Positions 44,346 through 52,211 of a DNA stretch of 64,000 nt are shown here, in pieces. The stretch is from Candidatus Goldiibacteriota bacterium HGW-Goldbacteria-1. Lineage in GTDB: Bacteria; Oederibacteriota; PGYV01. The notes below the pieces were generated by a model. That model did no database searches. It was not told the DNA's origin and saw only the letters and a program-made list of their open reading frames with translations. Location of the stretch: NCBI GenBank assembly GCA_002839855.1, contig PGYV01000002.1, forward strand, positions 90,574 through 154,573. Direction: 5' to 3'. The position numbers and the translations under genes were made by a program. Every line of letters starts with the position of its first letter. Within the stretch, counting starts at the first letter, position 1.

Positions 44346-45869
44346 ATGAAAATACACCTTATTTTATTGGCTTTATTGTCATCTTTATTGCTTGCGTTTT
44401 CTTTTCCAAATATAATATTTCAGGGGCTTAATGTGCCGTCTTTTTTTCTTATCTGGTGCGCTTTTATACCTGTTTTTTATGTAATATTTAAGGAAGAAAA
44501 CATAAAAAGAACTTTTTGGTTTTCTTATCTTTCAGGCTTTGTGTTTTATGCCATAGGGTTGTACTGGCTTAAAAATGTATATCCTATGGGGGTTTTTGCC
44601 TATGTGTCATGGTTTGCGCTGGCGGCTTATCTGCCGCTATGGATTGCCATTCCGGCAGCGGTATCTGTTTTTTTAAAGAAGCGGTTTGACACACAGGTAC
44701 TGTTATCCCTTCCGGTGTTATTAACGTTTGGGGAATATATAAGAGAGTGGCTGTTTTCTGGTTTTCCTCTCTTAACTCCGGCGCAGAGCCAGTTTATGTT
44801 TCCGGAATCACTTCAGATATTAAAAATAACGGGCGTTCAGGGCTTAAATTATATTATATATTTTGTTAATACCGCGGCAGTGCTTTTAATTCTTAAAAAG
44901 TTTGATATTAAAGCAAAGCAGAATATCACAGCCCTTGCGGTTTTTACCGCGGTTTTCATATGTGCGGTTTTTTCATCATTTTTATATAGGGATATGAAAG
45001 CAACAGGAAAACCATATAACGCTGTTATACTGCAGGCGAATATAGACCAGGACGTGAACTGGGATGTCAATTACAGGATTAAGGTATTAAGCACAATGCA
45101 GCAAATGGTTAAAGAAGCTAAAATGTGCGAGCCGGATATTTTTGTATGGCCGGAAACAGGTTTTCCGGGAATGTTCGCGGCAGATGCTGCGGCGCCGGCT
45201 GAAATAACAGGATGGACACAAACGCCTGCTGTGCACCTTATAGGGTCGGATTACTCTGTTTATAAAGACGGCGAAATGAAATATTATAACAGTATTTTCG
45301 CGCTATCCGGTGATGCAAAGATAACAGGAAGTTATTCCAAATTCCACCTTGTCCCGTTCGGCGAATATGTGCCTTTTGCGTCCACCTTTAAGTTTGTAAA
45401 AAAAGTGGTAAGGCGCTATGGTTATGTTGGTTTTGAAAAAGGGGAAAAGATTGAACCGGTGCAGGCAGGTGCGTTTAAAACTGCGCCGCTTGTGTGCTAT
45501 GACGGGCTGTTTCCGGAAATAAGCAGAAAATTTGCGTATAAAGGGGTGGATTTTTTTGCCCACCTTTCTTATGAAACCTGGTATGGAAGGACTCCTGCTT
45601 CCGCACAAATATTTACAAATACGCTTTTAAGAGCCGTAGAAAATGACAGGTACCTTGTCCGCTGTGTGGCGTCAGGTATTTCAGGGATTGTGTCAAACAC
45701 AGGAGATATAGTTATAAGCTCGGGGCTTTTTGAAAAAGCAATGCTATGCGGAAAAATATACGTAAATGAAAAAAACAATAAGACGCTATATACAAAATAC
45801 GGTGATTGGTTCCCGTTCTTTATGCTTGTACTTTTAGCGGGCGCTGTATTTATTCAGAGAAAAAAATGA
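44346..45869 (+). CDS. lnt: Apolipoprotein N-acyltransferase Lnt
   Basis: 507 residues. About six membrane helices occupy residues 1-210, then the CN-hydrolase domain. The catalytic triad is visible: Glu270 in WPETGFPG, Lys332 in YSKFHLVPFGEYVPF and Cys384 in CYDGLFPEI, closely matching E. coli positions 267, 335 and 387. A final helix and basic tail end the protein. Lnt adds the third acyl chain to lipoproteins in the inner membrane. It opens an operon with the HAD phosphatase and surE through overlapping stop/start pairs. Confidence 0.95.
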   Translation: MKIHLILLALLSSLLLAFSFPNIIFQGLNVPSFFLIWCAFIPVFYVIFKEENIKRTFWFSYLSGFVFYAIGLYWLKNVYPMGVFAYVSWFALAAYLPLWIAIPAAVSVFLKKRFDTQVLLSLPVLLTFGEYIREWLFSGFPLLTPAQSQFMFPESLQILKITGVQGLNYIIYFVNTAAVLLILKKFDIKAKQNITALAVFTAVFICAVFSSFLYRDMKATGKPYNAVILQANIDQDVNWDVNYRIKVLSTMQQMVKEAKMCEPDIFVWPETGFPGMFAADAAAPAEITGWTQTPAVHLIGSDYSVYKDGEMKYYNSIFALSGDAKITGSYSKFHLVPFGEYVPFASTFKFVKKVVRRYGYVGFEKGEKIEPVQAGAFKTAPLVCYDGLFPEISRKFAYKGVDFFAHLSYETWYGRTPASAQIFTNTLLRAVENDRYLVRCVASGISGIVSNTGDIVISSGLFEKAMLCGKIYVNEKNNKTLYTKYGDWFPFFMLVLLAGAVFIQRKK

Positions 45870-46594
45870 TAACACTTATTAGTGATGTTGATGGCACTCT
45901 GCTGGGAGACCAACCGGCGCTTAATGAATTGAATGAATTTATTTCCGCGAACAGGAAAGATTTCTATCTGGTTTATGCAACCGGAAGAGATGTAACAGAG
46001 ATGCAGCGGGGACTTTTTATTGAAGGGCTTTTAATGCCGGATGCGGCTATTTTAAGTACGGGTTCGGAGATTTACACGGTAAAAAATGGGGCTTTTTTAC
46101 CGGACGTTCAATGGGAAAATGTAATTTCTGCTTTGTGGGATAAAAACAAAGTGGAAGAAGCGGCAAAAAAAGTGGACGGTTTAATAACACAGGGAAAGTC
46201 AGAAAAGTTGAAAGTGTCTTATTTCATTAATCCTTCGGAAGCGGAAGAAGTAAGGCAAAAGTTTGGTAAATTATTCAGTGAAAACGGGATAAAGGCAAAA
46301 ATAATTATAAGCCACGAAAAATACCTTGATATAATTCCGGAAAACTGTGATAAGGGAAAAGCGGCGGCTTTTCTTGTGAATAAGCTTGCACTGCCGCTGG
46401 ATAGTTCTATTGTGGCAGGTGACAGTGAAAACGATATAGACCTTTTTGAATCGTTTTGCCGGGGTATAGTTGTAGGCAATGCCCATAATAAACTGAAATT
46501 AAGCGCCTTAAACAAGGATTTCTATATGTCCGGTACTGATTATGCAGCAGGTGTTTTAGAAGGTTTAAGATACTATATGCAGAGGTTAAAGTGA
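45866..46594 (+). CDS. HAD-superfamily phosphatase, sucrose-6-phosphate phosphatase-like
   Basis: 242 residues from ATG 45866, which overlaps the lnt stop (ATGA); a longer frame extends upstream but the HAD motif I then would begin about 25 residues in, so the short start is preferred. Motif I is ISDVDGTLLGD, motif II region VYATGRD, and motif IV AGDSENDIDLFE. The cap and the spacing after LLGDQPALNELNEF resemble the S6PP family (sucrose-phosphate, glucosylglycerate- or mannosylglycerate-phosphate phosphatases). The substrate is unclear; no sugar synthase lies beside it. Coupled to lnt and surE. Confidence 0.8.
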   Translation: MITLISDVDGTLLGDQPALNELNEFISANRKDFYLVYATGRDVTEMQRGLFIEGLLMPDAAILSTGSEIYTVKNGAFLPDVQWENVISALWDKNKVEEAAKKVDGLITQGKSEKLKVSYFINPSEAEEVRQKFGKLFSENGIKAKIIISHEKYLDIIPENCDKGKAAAFLVNKLALPLDSSIVAGDSENDIDLFESFCRGIVVGNAHNKLKLSALNKDFYMSGTDYAAGVLEGLRYYMQRLK

Positions 46595-47364
46595 GTATTT
46601 CAAAAAAGCCGCTGATAGTAATTTCAAATGATGACGGGATAAAAGCCAAAGGCATTAAGGCTTTATATAGTGAGTTTATTAAATTTGCAGATGTGTTTGT
46701 AATTGCCCCTGAAAGCGAGAAAAGCGGGGCTTCCCATTCCGTTACCATACATAAGCACTTAAAAGTAAAAAAAGTAAAGTTTGCCGATGCTTCCGGTTAC
46801 AGTGTATCCGGCACGCCGGCAGACTGCGTAAAACTTGCCATATTCAATCTTTGCAAGAGAACGCCGGATATTGTGGTATCCGGAATAAATCACGGCCCTA
46901 ATTACGGCAAGTTTATTATATATTCCGGTACTGTAGGCGCTGCCACAGAAGCCGCGCTTTTAGGCATACCGTCTGTAGCGGCATCCATAAATGATTACGA
47001 AAAGAATGCCGATTTTAAAAGGGCTGCCGAAATTACGGGAGATATTGTAAAAAATGTCCTGTCAGGAAAGGTCAAAATAAAAAAATACTCGCTGCTAAAT
47101 ATAAATGTGCCTGCGTCAACCGTTAAGATTAAAGGCGTAAAAGTTACGCATAAAGCCAATGATGAATTTAGGGAAAAGTACCTTGAAAAAAAGCATAAAG
47201 GCAAAACGGTATATTTCTGGCACGTTGTTGAAAGGGTAAGGCTTAAAGGGCCTGCTTCGGATATTGACTGGGTGGATGGCGGTTATGTAACTGTTACCCC
47301 GCTGCATTTTGACCTGACAGACAGGAAAACTTTAAAACAGTTAAAAATCAGGCTTCAAAAATAA
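46591..47364 (+). CDS. surE: 5'/3'-nucleotidase SurE
   Basis: 257 residues from GTG at 46591, overlapping the previous stop (GTGA). Metal-binding start VISNDDGIKAKGI (the NDDG pair), then SGASHSVTIHKHLKV, VSGTPADCVKLA and SGINHGPNYGKFIIYSGTVG. These are the SurE active-site blocks. It removes phosphates from nucleotides and short polyphosphates. Followed immediately by a terminator. Confidence 0.95.
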   Translation: MSISKKPLIVISNDDGIKAKGIKALYSEFIKFADVFVIAPESEKSGASHSVTIHKHLKVKKVKFADASGYSVSGTPADCVKLAIFNLCKRTPDIVVSGINHGPNYGKFIIYSGTVGAATEAALLGIPSVAASINDYEKNADFKRAAEITGDIVKNVLSGKVKIKKYSLLNINVPASTVKIKGVKVTHKANDEFREKYLEKKHKGKTVYFWHVVERVRLKGPASDIDWVDGGYVTVTPLHFDLTDRKTLKQLKIRLQK

Positions 47365-47395
47365 AAAACACGCCCTGATATGGGCGTGTTTTTTA
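47364..47395. terminator. Bidirectional terminator between surE and the Spy-like gene
   Basis: AAAAAACACGCCC, short loop, GGGCGTGTTTTTT: a stem with A-run on the left and T-run on the right, so it can stop transcription from both sides. It serves surE (plus) and the sigma-factor operon (minus). Confidence 0.85.
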
Positions 47396-47414
47396 TTTAA
47401 AAGTTTATTTTAAT

Positions 47415-47900
47415 TTAAGGCTTTTTTTCTTTGTGACTGCCAAAAAAACCTTTCTTTTTAAACGCGTCTTTTTTTGTTTCCATCAGAATAATAAGTTTTT
47501 TATTCTGCTCGGGGGTAAGAATTTTTTTAACTTCAAGCATATCTTTTAGACGCAGTTTCATAAGGGCTTTTTGGTTTTCTGCTATTTTGTCGCAGGTAGC
47601 ATCAAGTTTTTTTGTATCGGAAGAGTCTTTTTCAAGTTCGTCTTTTTGCTCCAAAAAAGTCATATGAATTTCATGCCTTAAATTAAGTGTTTTTTCGCGT
47701 GATTCGGTGCGTAACTGTTTTATCTTTAGCAGCTGGTCCTGCGTAAGGTCAAGTTCTTCGTAAAGGTCAAAAATACCGTCAGCGCCTACAACGCCGGGAC
47801 CGTTTCCGGGTTTGTCCCTGTGCGGTGTGTTTCCTGAAGCAAATAAAGGCACAACTGTTAAAACTGCAATTAAAACAAGTAATAAAGAAAACTTTTTCAT
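47415..47900 (-). CDS. Spy/CpxP-like periplasmic LTxxQ-motif protein
   Basis: 161 residues from ATG at 47900-47898 with a perfect AGGAGG nine bases upstream; an in-frame ATG 12 codons farther up lacks such a site. Signal peptide 1-21 (ending PLFAS). The body is helical with LDLTQDQLLKIKQLRTES and ILTPEQNKKLI, the two LTxxQ-type motifs of Spy, CpxP and ZraP. These proteins chaperone or sense misfolded envelope proteins and metals. It is the last gene of an ECF sigma/anti-sigma operon, so it is probably part of an envelope stress circuit, as effector or as modulator of the anti-sigma factor. Confidence 0.8.
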   Translation of the reverse strand: MKKFSLLLVLIAVLTVVPLFASGNTPHRDKPGNGPGVVGADGIFDLYEELDLTQDQLLKIKQLRTESREKTLNLRHEIHMTFLEQKDELEKDSSDTKKLDATCDKIAENQKALMKLRLKDMLEVKKILTPEQNKKLIILMETKKDAFKKKGFFGSHKEKKP

Positions 47901-47925
47901 TTGAATAAACCTCCTAAAATATTGT

Positions 47926-48354
47926 TTAGTATGCATATGTCACGTATTCTATGTTTGACGGAATTTCATCGTCGTAGGTTTCATTTGACTGCGCGTAGGA
48001 ATCATATACAAATGCCGCAAGTTCGTCTTCCTGATTTTTAGGTGTAATTGTCATTTTAAAGAGTGAAAAAAGAAGTAAAAGTGAGAGCGCAAAAGCTGTC
48101 ACGGGAACAGGCCTTAAAAAGGGAATAGAAAAGCCTCTCTTTTGAGATGTAGATGCTTGTATATTACGGTACACCTCGTCAGGAACCGGTTCAAGAGAAT
48201 CCCTGAATAATGCCCTGACTTTGCTGATAGCATTGCTTTCAGCCATGCAGGAAGGGCAGTGTTTTAAGTGTAAGGTTACTTCCAGTTTTTCCATGGGTGA
48301 AAGTTCGCCTTTTTTCATGTGATACAATTTATCTGTTACGTCTTTGCAAATCAT
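47926..48354 (-). CDS. Zinc-finger anti-sigma factor (ZAS/RsiW-like)
   Basis: 142 residues. The N-terminal anti-sigma domain has the H-x3-C-x2-C zinc motif LHLKHCPSCMAE (residues about 28-39). One membrane helix at about 84-102 (PVTAFALSLLLLFSLF) divides it from a short acidic periplasmic tail that ends with several Tyr and Asp residues. It should sequester the sigma factor until an envelope signal triggers release. Start overlaps the sigma stop by four bases, so the two are made together. Confidence 0.85.
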   Translation of the reverse strand: MICKDVTDKLYHMKKGELSPMEKLEVTLHLKHCPSCMAESNAISKVRALFRDSLEPVPDEVYRNIQASTSQKRGFSIPFLRPVPVTAFALSLLLLFSLFKMTITPKNQEDELAAFVYDSYAQSNETYDDEIPSNIEYVTYAY

Positions 48355-48824
48355 TTTAGTACCTCCTTGGCCAGTATGTCCCGTAGTTTTACGATAGCCC
48401 TGCTGGCTCTTGATTTTACTGTTCCGGTCTTGGTCTGAAGGATTTCAGCTATCTCTTCATATTTAAAGCCGCCTATTTCCGATAAAAGCAGGACGGCTTT
48501 GTGGTCATCATCAAGTTTATCTATAAAGGAATAGAAAGATAGGTTATCGGGCATTGATACCGTTGTTTCCGGTTCCATCTTTTCCAGTTTATCCCTGTGC
48601 GTGGACTGCCGTCTGATGTAGTCTATGCTGCTATTTATCGCCATGCGGTACAGATAGGTTTTTATATCTGCGTCGCCGCGGAAAGAATCCAGGCTGTTAT
48701 GCAGTTTGATAAATACGTTCTGCGTGACATCCTGGGCGTCATCACGGTTTCTAAGCATGCCCAGCGCCACGTTGTAAACGTATTTCCCGTGTTGCTTGTA
48801 TATTTTATCCAGCCGGCTGTCCAT
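48351..48824 (-). CDS. ECF-type RNA polymerase sigma factor (RpoE-like)
   Basis: 157 residues with sigma region 2 (GKYVYNVALGMLRNRDDAQD with VTQNVFIKLH, then SFRGDADIKTYLYRMAINSS) and region 4 (VLLLSEIGGFKYEEIAEILQ, then TKTGTVKSRASRAIVKLRDI). No region 1 or 3, as expected for ECF members. AGGAGCCC lies before ATG. A textbook ECF promoter sits 32-60 bases upstream, suggesting self-activation. Operon with the anti-sigma factor and the Spy-like protein. Confidence 0.93.
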   Translation of the reverse strand: MDSRLDKIYKQHGKYVYNVALGMLRNRDDAQDVTQNVFIKLHNSLDSFRGDADIKTYLYRMAINSSIDYIRRQSTHRDKLEKMEPETTVSMPDNLSFYSFIDKLDDDHKAVLLLSEIGGFKYEEIAEILQTKTGTVKSRASRAIVKLRDILAKEVLK

Positions 48825-48855
48825 TTACTTATGGGCTCCTTTTAAACTTCAAAAT

Positions 48856-48884
48856 TTAGACGTTTGTATCATAAATCCGGTTCC
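48856..48884 (-). promoter_or_regulatory. ECF (RpoE-type) promoter of the sigma-factor operon
   Basis: Read on the minus strand: GGAACC (48884-48879), 16-base spacer, CGTCTAA (48862-48856). This is the classic ECF pattern GGAAC-N16-CGTC. It lies 32 bases before the sigma start codon. Confidence 0.8.
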
Positions 48885-49422
48885 ATCAGAAAAGCGGTAA
48901 ATTTAATCAATTATAGCAGAAATACCGATTATTAAACCCCGGAAAGGTGTTTATATATGTATTGTATTTGAAATTGTAGGGACAGCGCTCCCGCGCTGTC
49001 CGGCAGTTTTGTTTTTGTGGTGGTTGGAGCGAGCCTGCGAAGCGGAAATCCCGGCAATGAAGCGAGCATGCGAGCTGAAGCAGGCGGGATAGCCGCGTCC
49101 CTTTAGGGCGCATTTTCTATTTATTAAAATACTGCCTTTAAAATCAACTGCCGCGCCTGCAAAAAATAGCGCTTTAACGGTTTAAGCAATTAAGCAATAA
49201 CAGAATATATTATTGTTTCCGCTTCTGCTTAATTGCCTATAGCTTAAATGCTTTTTTTCCCGTCCCTCCGTGCATCTGTCCCTCGGCCTTTATTTATGGG
49301 ATATGGGATAAAAGTTTATGGGTTAGGAAACTCTCCGCCCCTCATATTTATATGTATCTCCCGCTAAAATTTGTTGTATAATAATAAAATATAAAACAGC
49401 TGGAAAAGGATAAATATTTATT
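48885..49422. repeat. Gene-free stretch with REP-like palindrome and dispersed phrases
   Basis: No credible gene. A palindrome at 48976-49008 is the twin of 6497-6525 but keeps the GGCAGTT end. At 49020-49115 is a composite block with GCGAGCCTGCGA and GCGAGCATGCGA and the small palindrome CCCTTTAGGG. A REP remnant (CAACTGCCGCGC) is at 49143-49154. Reversed and forward copies of the GCTTAATTGCC phrase lie at 49180-49200 and 49212-49240, and the TATGGGA phrase at 49298-49327. TATAAT at 49377-49382 could be the -10 box for acpS, but its -35 is poor. Confidence 0.6.
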
Positions 49423-49791
49423 ATGATACGGGGAATAGGGATAGACATTACAGATGTCAAAAAATTAAAAACGGCCGTAAAGCGCAATAAGCGTTTTCTT
49501 TTACGTGTATTTAATCAGTTTGAAATTGATTACTGTTCCGGCAAGAAAAATTCCATGCTGCATTTCGCCGGCAGGTTTGCCGTTAAAGAGGCGTTTATTA
49601 AAGCGGTATCGGATGTAAAAGGGATCGCGCTAAACTCCATCAGCACAACAAACAACAAAAACGGCAGGCCGGAAATTCAGATAACCCCGGAAATTAAAAA
49701 AATACTTTTAATGAAAAAGGCAAAGTCTATACTGATTACAATTTCTCACACAGATACGGCCGCAGCCGCGGTCTGCATATTGGAGGGTTAA
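49423..49791 (+). CDS. acpS: Holo-[acyl-carrier-protein] synthase AcpS
   Basis: 122 residues. Start IRGIGIDITDVKKLKTAV carries the catalytic Asp of GIGIDI. FAGRFAVKEAFIKAV holds the KEA(F)xKA motif with the Mg-binding Glu. SILITISHTDTAAAAVCI is the terminal strand. The enzyme attaches phosphopantetheine from CoA to acyl carrier protein. It is followed after three bases by nnr, a common pairing. Confidence 0.95.
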   Translation: MIRGIGIDITDVKKLKTAVKRNKRFLLRVFNQFEIDYCSGKKNSMLHFAGRFAVKEAFIKAVSDVKGIALNSISTTNNKNGRPEIQITPEIKKILLMKKAKSILITISHTDTAAAAVCILEG

Positions 49792-49794
49792 AAA

Positions 49795-51339
49795 ATGTAC
49801 CTTGTTGATTCCGCTTCAATGAAAGCTATAGATGAAGTGACCACGGAAAAGTTTGGCGTTCCCGCCTCCATATTAATGGAAAATGCCGGCGCGAATACTG
49901 TAACCGCAATGACAAATGAATACGGGCCGCTTGCATACCGTAACATTTCGGTTTTTTGCGGCACAGGAAATAACGGCGGCGACGGTTTTGTAATTGCGCG
50001 CCATTTGTTAAGCGAAGGCGCTGCGGTTAATGTTTTTTTAACCGGTGATACATCTAAAATGTCACCCGAATCAAAGCGGAATATGGAATTGGCGCTAAAG
50101 TATGGAATAACGGTTGTAAAATTTGAATCGCTGGAAGACATTAACCGTAATAATCGGATGATATTATTAAGCGATATCATAGTGGACGCACTGATTGGTA
50201 CGGGATTAAGCAGGGATGTAGATGGTTTTATGGCACAGCTTATCGTATACATAAACACCCTTAACAAAAGAACAGTTTCTGTTGACATACCGTCAGGTGT
50301 TGACGCCGACACAGGCAATATAAAAGGTGTGGCTGTTTATGCGGATTTAACCGTTACTTTTGGACTGCCAAAAACAGGAATGGCTGTTTTTCCCGGGCAT
50401 GCAAATACGGGCAAGCTTGTGGTGGCGGACATTAATTTTCCTCCTGAATTATTATTGCAGCCAAGGCCGAATGTCCTTGTAACGGCAGAACTTATTGGCC
50501 CTTTATTACCTTACAGACAGCCAAACGCAAATAAAGGCAGTTTTGGCCCCATATTTATACTTGGCGGTTCTCCCGGTTTAAGCGGTGCTGTTGTGCTTGC
50601 CGCTAAAGCCGCTTTAAGAAGCGGCGCGGGAATAGTTAATGTGGGTATTCCGGAATCGCTACATAGCGTTGTAAAACCCGGTTGTGATGAAATGATTGTA
50701 ACTAACCTGAAAGAAACTTCAAAAGGGATGCTGGCATATTCCAATAAAGAAAATATATTAAAACTGTGTGCCGCCGCAAAGGTAGTAGTATTAGGGCCGG
50801 GAATAGGAAGGGACCCGGAAACGCAGAAACTTGTAAGGGAACTGACAGCAGAGCTTAAAAACCCGCTTGTAATAGACGCTGACGGTATAAACGCTGTTGC
50901 AGCAGACAAAAACTGCTTGAAAAATAATATCAAAGATGTTATTATGACACCACATATTGGAGAAATGGCAAGGCTTTGTGATATTGAAATTACCGAAGTA
51001 ATAAAGGGAAAAATAAAGATTTTAAAGGATTTTACCGCATCTTTTGGAATTAACGTTCTTTTAAAAGACGGCAGGTCAATGCTTGCCGATCCGCAGGGAA
51101 ATATGTATGTAAACACAACAGGCAATTCCGGAATGGCAACACCCGGAAGCGGTGACGTTTTAACCGGGCTTATCGCGGCTTTGATGGCGCACGGAATGCA
51201 GTCGGTTCAGGCGGGAATACTTGGAAGTTATATTCACGGGCTTGCCGGGGACTTATTACTTTCAGAAACAAGTGAAGAAGGCATAACTGCAGGAGACATT
51301 GCTTTAAATATTCCAAAAGCTATTATGAAGCTTAAATAA
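49795..51339 (+). CDS. nnr: Bifunctional NAD(P)HX epimerase/dehydratase Nnr
   Basis: 514 residues. The N-terminal YjeF_N epimerase (1-210) shows MENAGANTV, CGTGNNGGDGFVIARHL, DALIGTGLSRDV and VDIPSGVDADTG. The C-terminal carbohydrate-kinase-like dehydratase (225-510) shows FILGGSPGLSGAVVLAAKAA, LGPGIGRD, MTPHIGEMARL and the nucleotide-binding NTTGNSGMATPGSGDVLTG. Together they repair damaged NADH and NADPH hydrates. GGAGGG precedes ATG. Confidence 0.96.
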   Translation: MYLVDSASMKAIDEVTTEKFGVPASILMENAGANTVTAMTNEYGPLAYRNISVFCGTGNNGGDGFVIARHLLSEGAAVNVFLTGDTSKMSPESKRNMELALKYGITVVKFESLEDINRNNRMILLSDIIVDALIGTGLSRDVDGFMAQLIVYINTLNKRTVSVDIPSGVDADTGNIKGVAVYADLTVTFGLPKTGMAVFPGHANTGKLVVADINFPPELLLQPRPNVLVTAELIGPLLPYRQPNANKGSFGPIFILGGSPGLSGAVVLAAKAALRSGAGIVNVGIPESLHSVVKPGCDEMIVTNLKETSKGMLAYSNKENILKLCAAAKVVVLGPGIGRDPETQKLVRELTAELKNPLVIDADGINAVAADKNCLKNNIKDVIMTPHIGEMARLCDIEITEVIKGKIKILKDFTASFGINVLLKDGRSMLADPQGNMYVNTTGNSGMATPGSGDVLTGLIAALMAHGMQSVQAGILGSYIHGLAGDLLLSETSEEGITAGDIALNIPKAIMKLK

Positions 51340-51352
51340 ACAGGAGGCTTAC

Positions 51353-51817
51353 ATGGTTGTCCCAATACTGCTTATTCTTATCTCTTTTCTTTTTATCCTT
51401 ATGTGGGGCTGGATAATTTCCATTTTTTCCGCAAACCTGGGCATATCTAAAAAGATAGACGAACTTATAAACCAGCCTTTAACGGTGGAACAGAAGCAGG
51501 AACTTGATGACCTGCAGCTGGATCTTGACATTAACGCATACAGGGCGCGCAACGCGAAAAGGGTGGTTTTAATATTCTCTTTCCTTTATGTTCTTGCGGC
51601 TCTTGCGCTTATATGGGTAAATAACCGCTACGGTTTATATACATACGACGGCCTTCTTTCAACCATAAAACTTACAATGCTTATTGTTATCCTGTTTTTT
51701 GTTCCTTCTTATATTGGCCTTGAACTTATCAGCAACACGCAGGGCGCATCTGACAATATAGGCGCGCGCCTTAAATTTACGCAGGAATTAAAACCGGGAG
51801 AGGAAGTTGAAGTTTAA
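51353..51817 (+). CDS. Hypothetical membrane protein, three helices
   Basis: 154 residues. Membrane helices at about 2-25, 70-92 and 100-125. A cytoplasmic charged segment (KKIDELINQPLTVEQKQELDD) separates the first two. The acidic tail ends KPGEEVEV. No family recognised. AGGAGG precedes ATG. The following lipoprotein gene starts inside its end with TTG, so the two are translated together. Confidence 0.6.
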   Translation: MVVPILLILISFLFILMWGWIISIFSANLGISKKIDELINQPLTVEQKQELDDLQLDLDINAYRARNAKRVVLIFSFLYVLAALALIWVNNRYGLYTYDGLLSTIKLTMLIVILFFVPSYIGLELISNTQGASDNIGARLKFTQELKPGEEVEV

Positions 51818-52178
51818 AAGCTTTCTTTTTGTTCTGCTGACAGCGGTTCTATTTACGGCGGGATGCGCAGGCTTGCCTAAAGGCGCAAACCAGATACTGG
51901 ATTTTAAAATAACGCCGGACAAAGGCCTTGCGTCCGGCACAATTGTTTCTATAGAAGTAAAAACCACTGATATGATTGAAAAAGTTTTTGGCAGCGTTGA
52001 TGTGCCGGGCGCTTTTAAAGTGCCGTTAAAGTATGACAGTATCAAGAAACTGTGGGCTTTCAAAGCCATGATACCAATGGGTGTGGCAATTCCCAAAGGT
52101 GAATACACGGCTTGGGTTGAAGCAGTGGCAAAAGACGGACAAATATATAAAGCTGAAAAAAAGGTAACCACTTACTAA
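51807..52178 (+). CDS. Small lipoprotein of unknown function
   Basis: 123 residues from TTG at 51807 (GGGAGAGGAAG upstream), overlapping the previous gene by 11 bases. Lipobox FTAGC at residues 17-21 after a hydrophobic signal, so it is a substrate for Lgt, LspA and the Lnt encoded at 44.3 kb. The mature part is a single Ig-like beta domain (DFKITPDKGLASGTIVSIEV, then PMGVAIPKGEYTAWVEAV). A Gly-Leu-Pro follows the Cys. No family recognised. Confidence 0.7.
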   Translation: MKFKSFLFVLLTAVLFTAGCAGLPKGANQILDFKITPDKGLASGTIVSIEVKTTDMIEKVFGSVDVPGAFKVPLKYDSIKKLWAFKAMIPMGVAIPKGEYTAWVEAVAKDGQIYKAEKKVTTY

Positions 52179-52211
52179 GAAAAGTGCGGCCGCAAAAAAG
52201 GGGAACTTGAA

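Noticed and set aside
48907..49113. A 68-codon minus-strand frame
   Set aside because: It crosses a REP-like palindrome and the composite repeat block; no ribosome site, no family resemblance.
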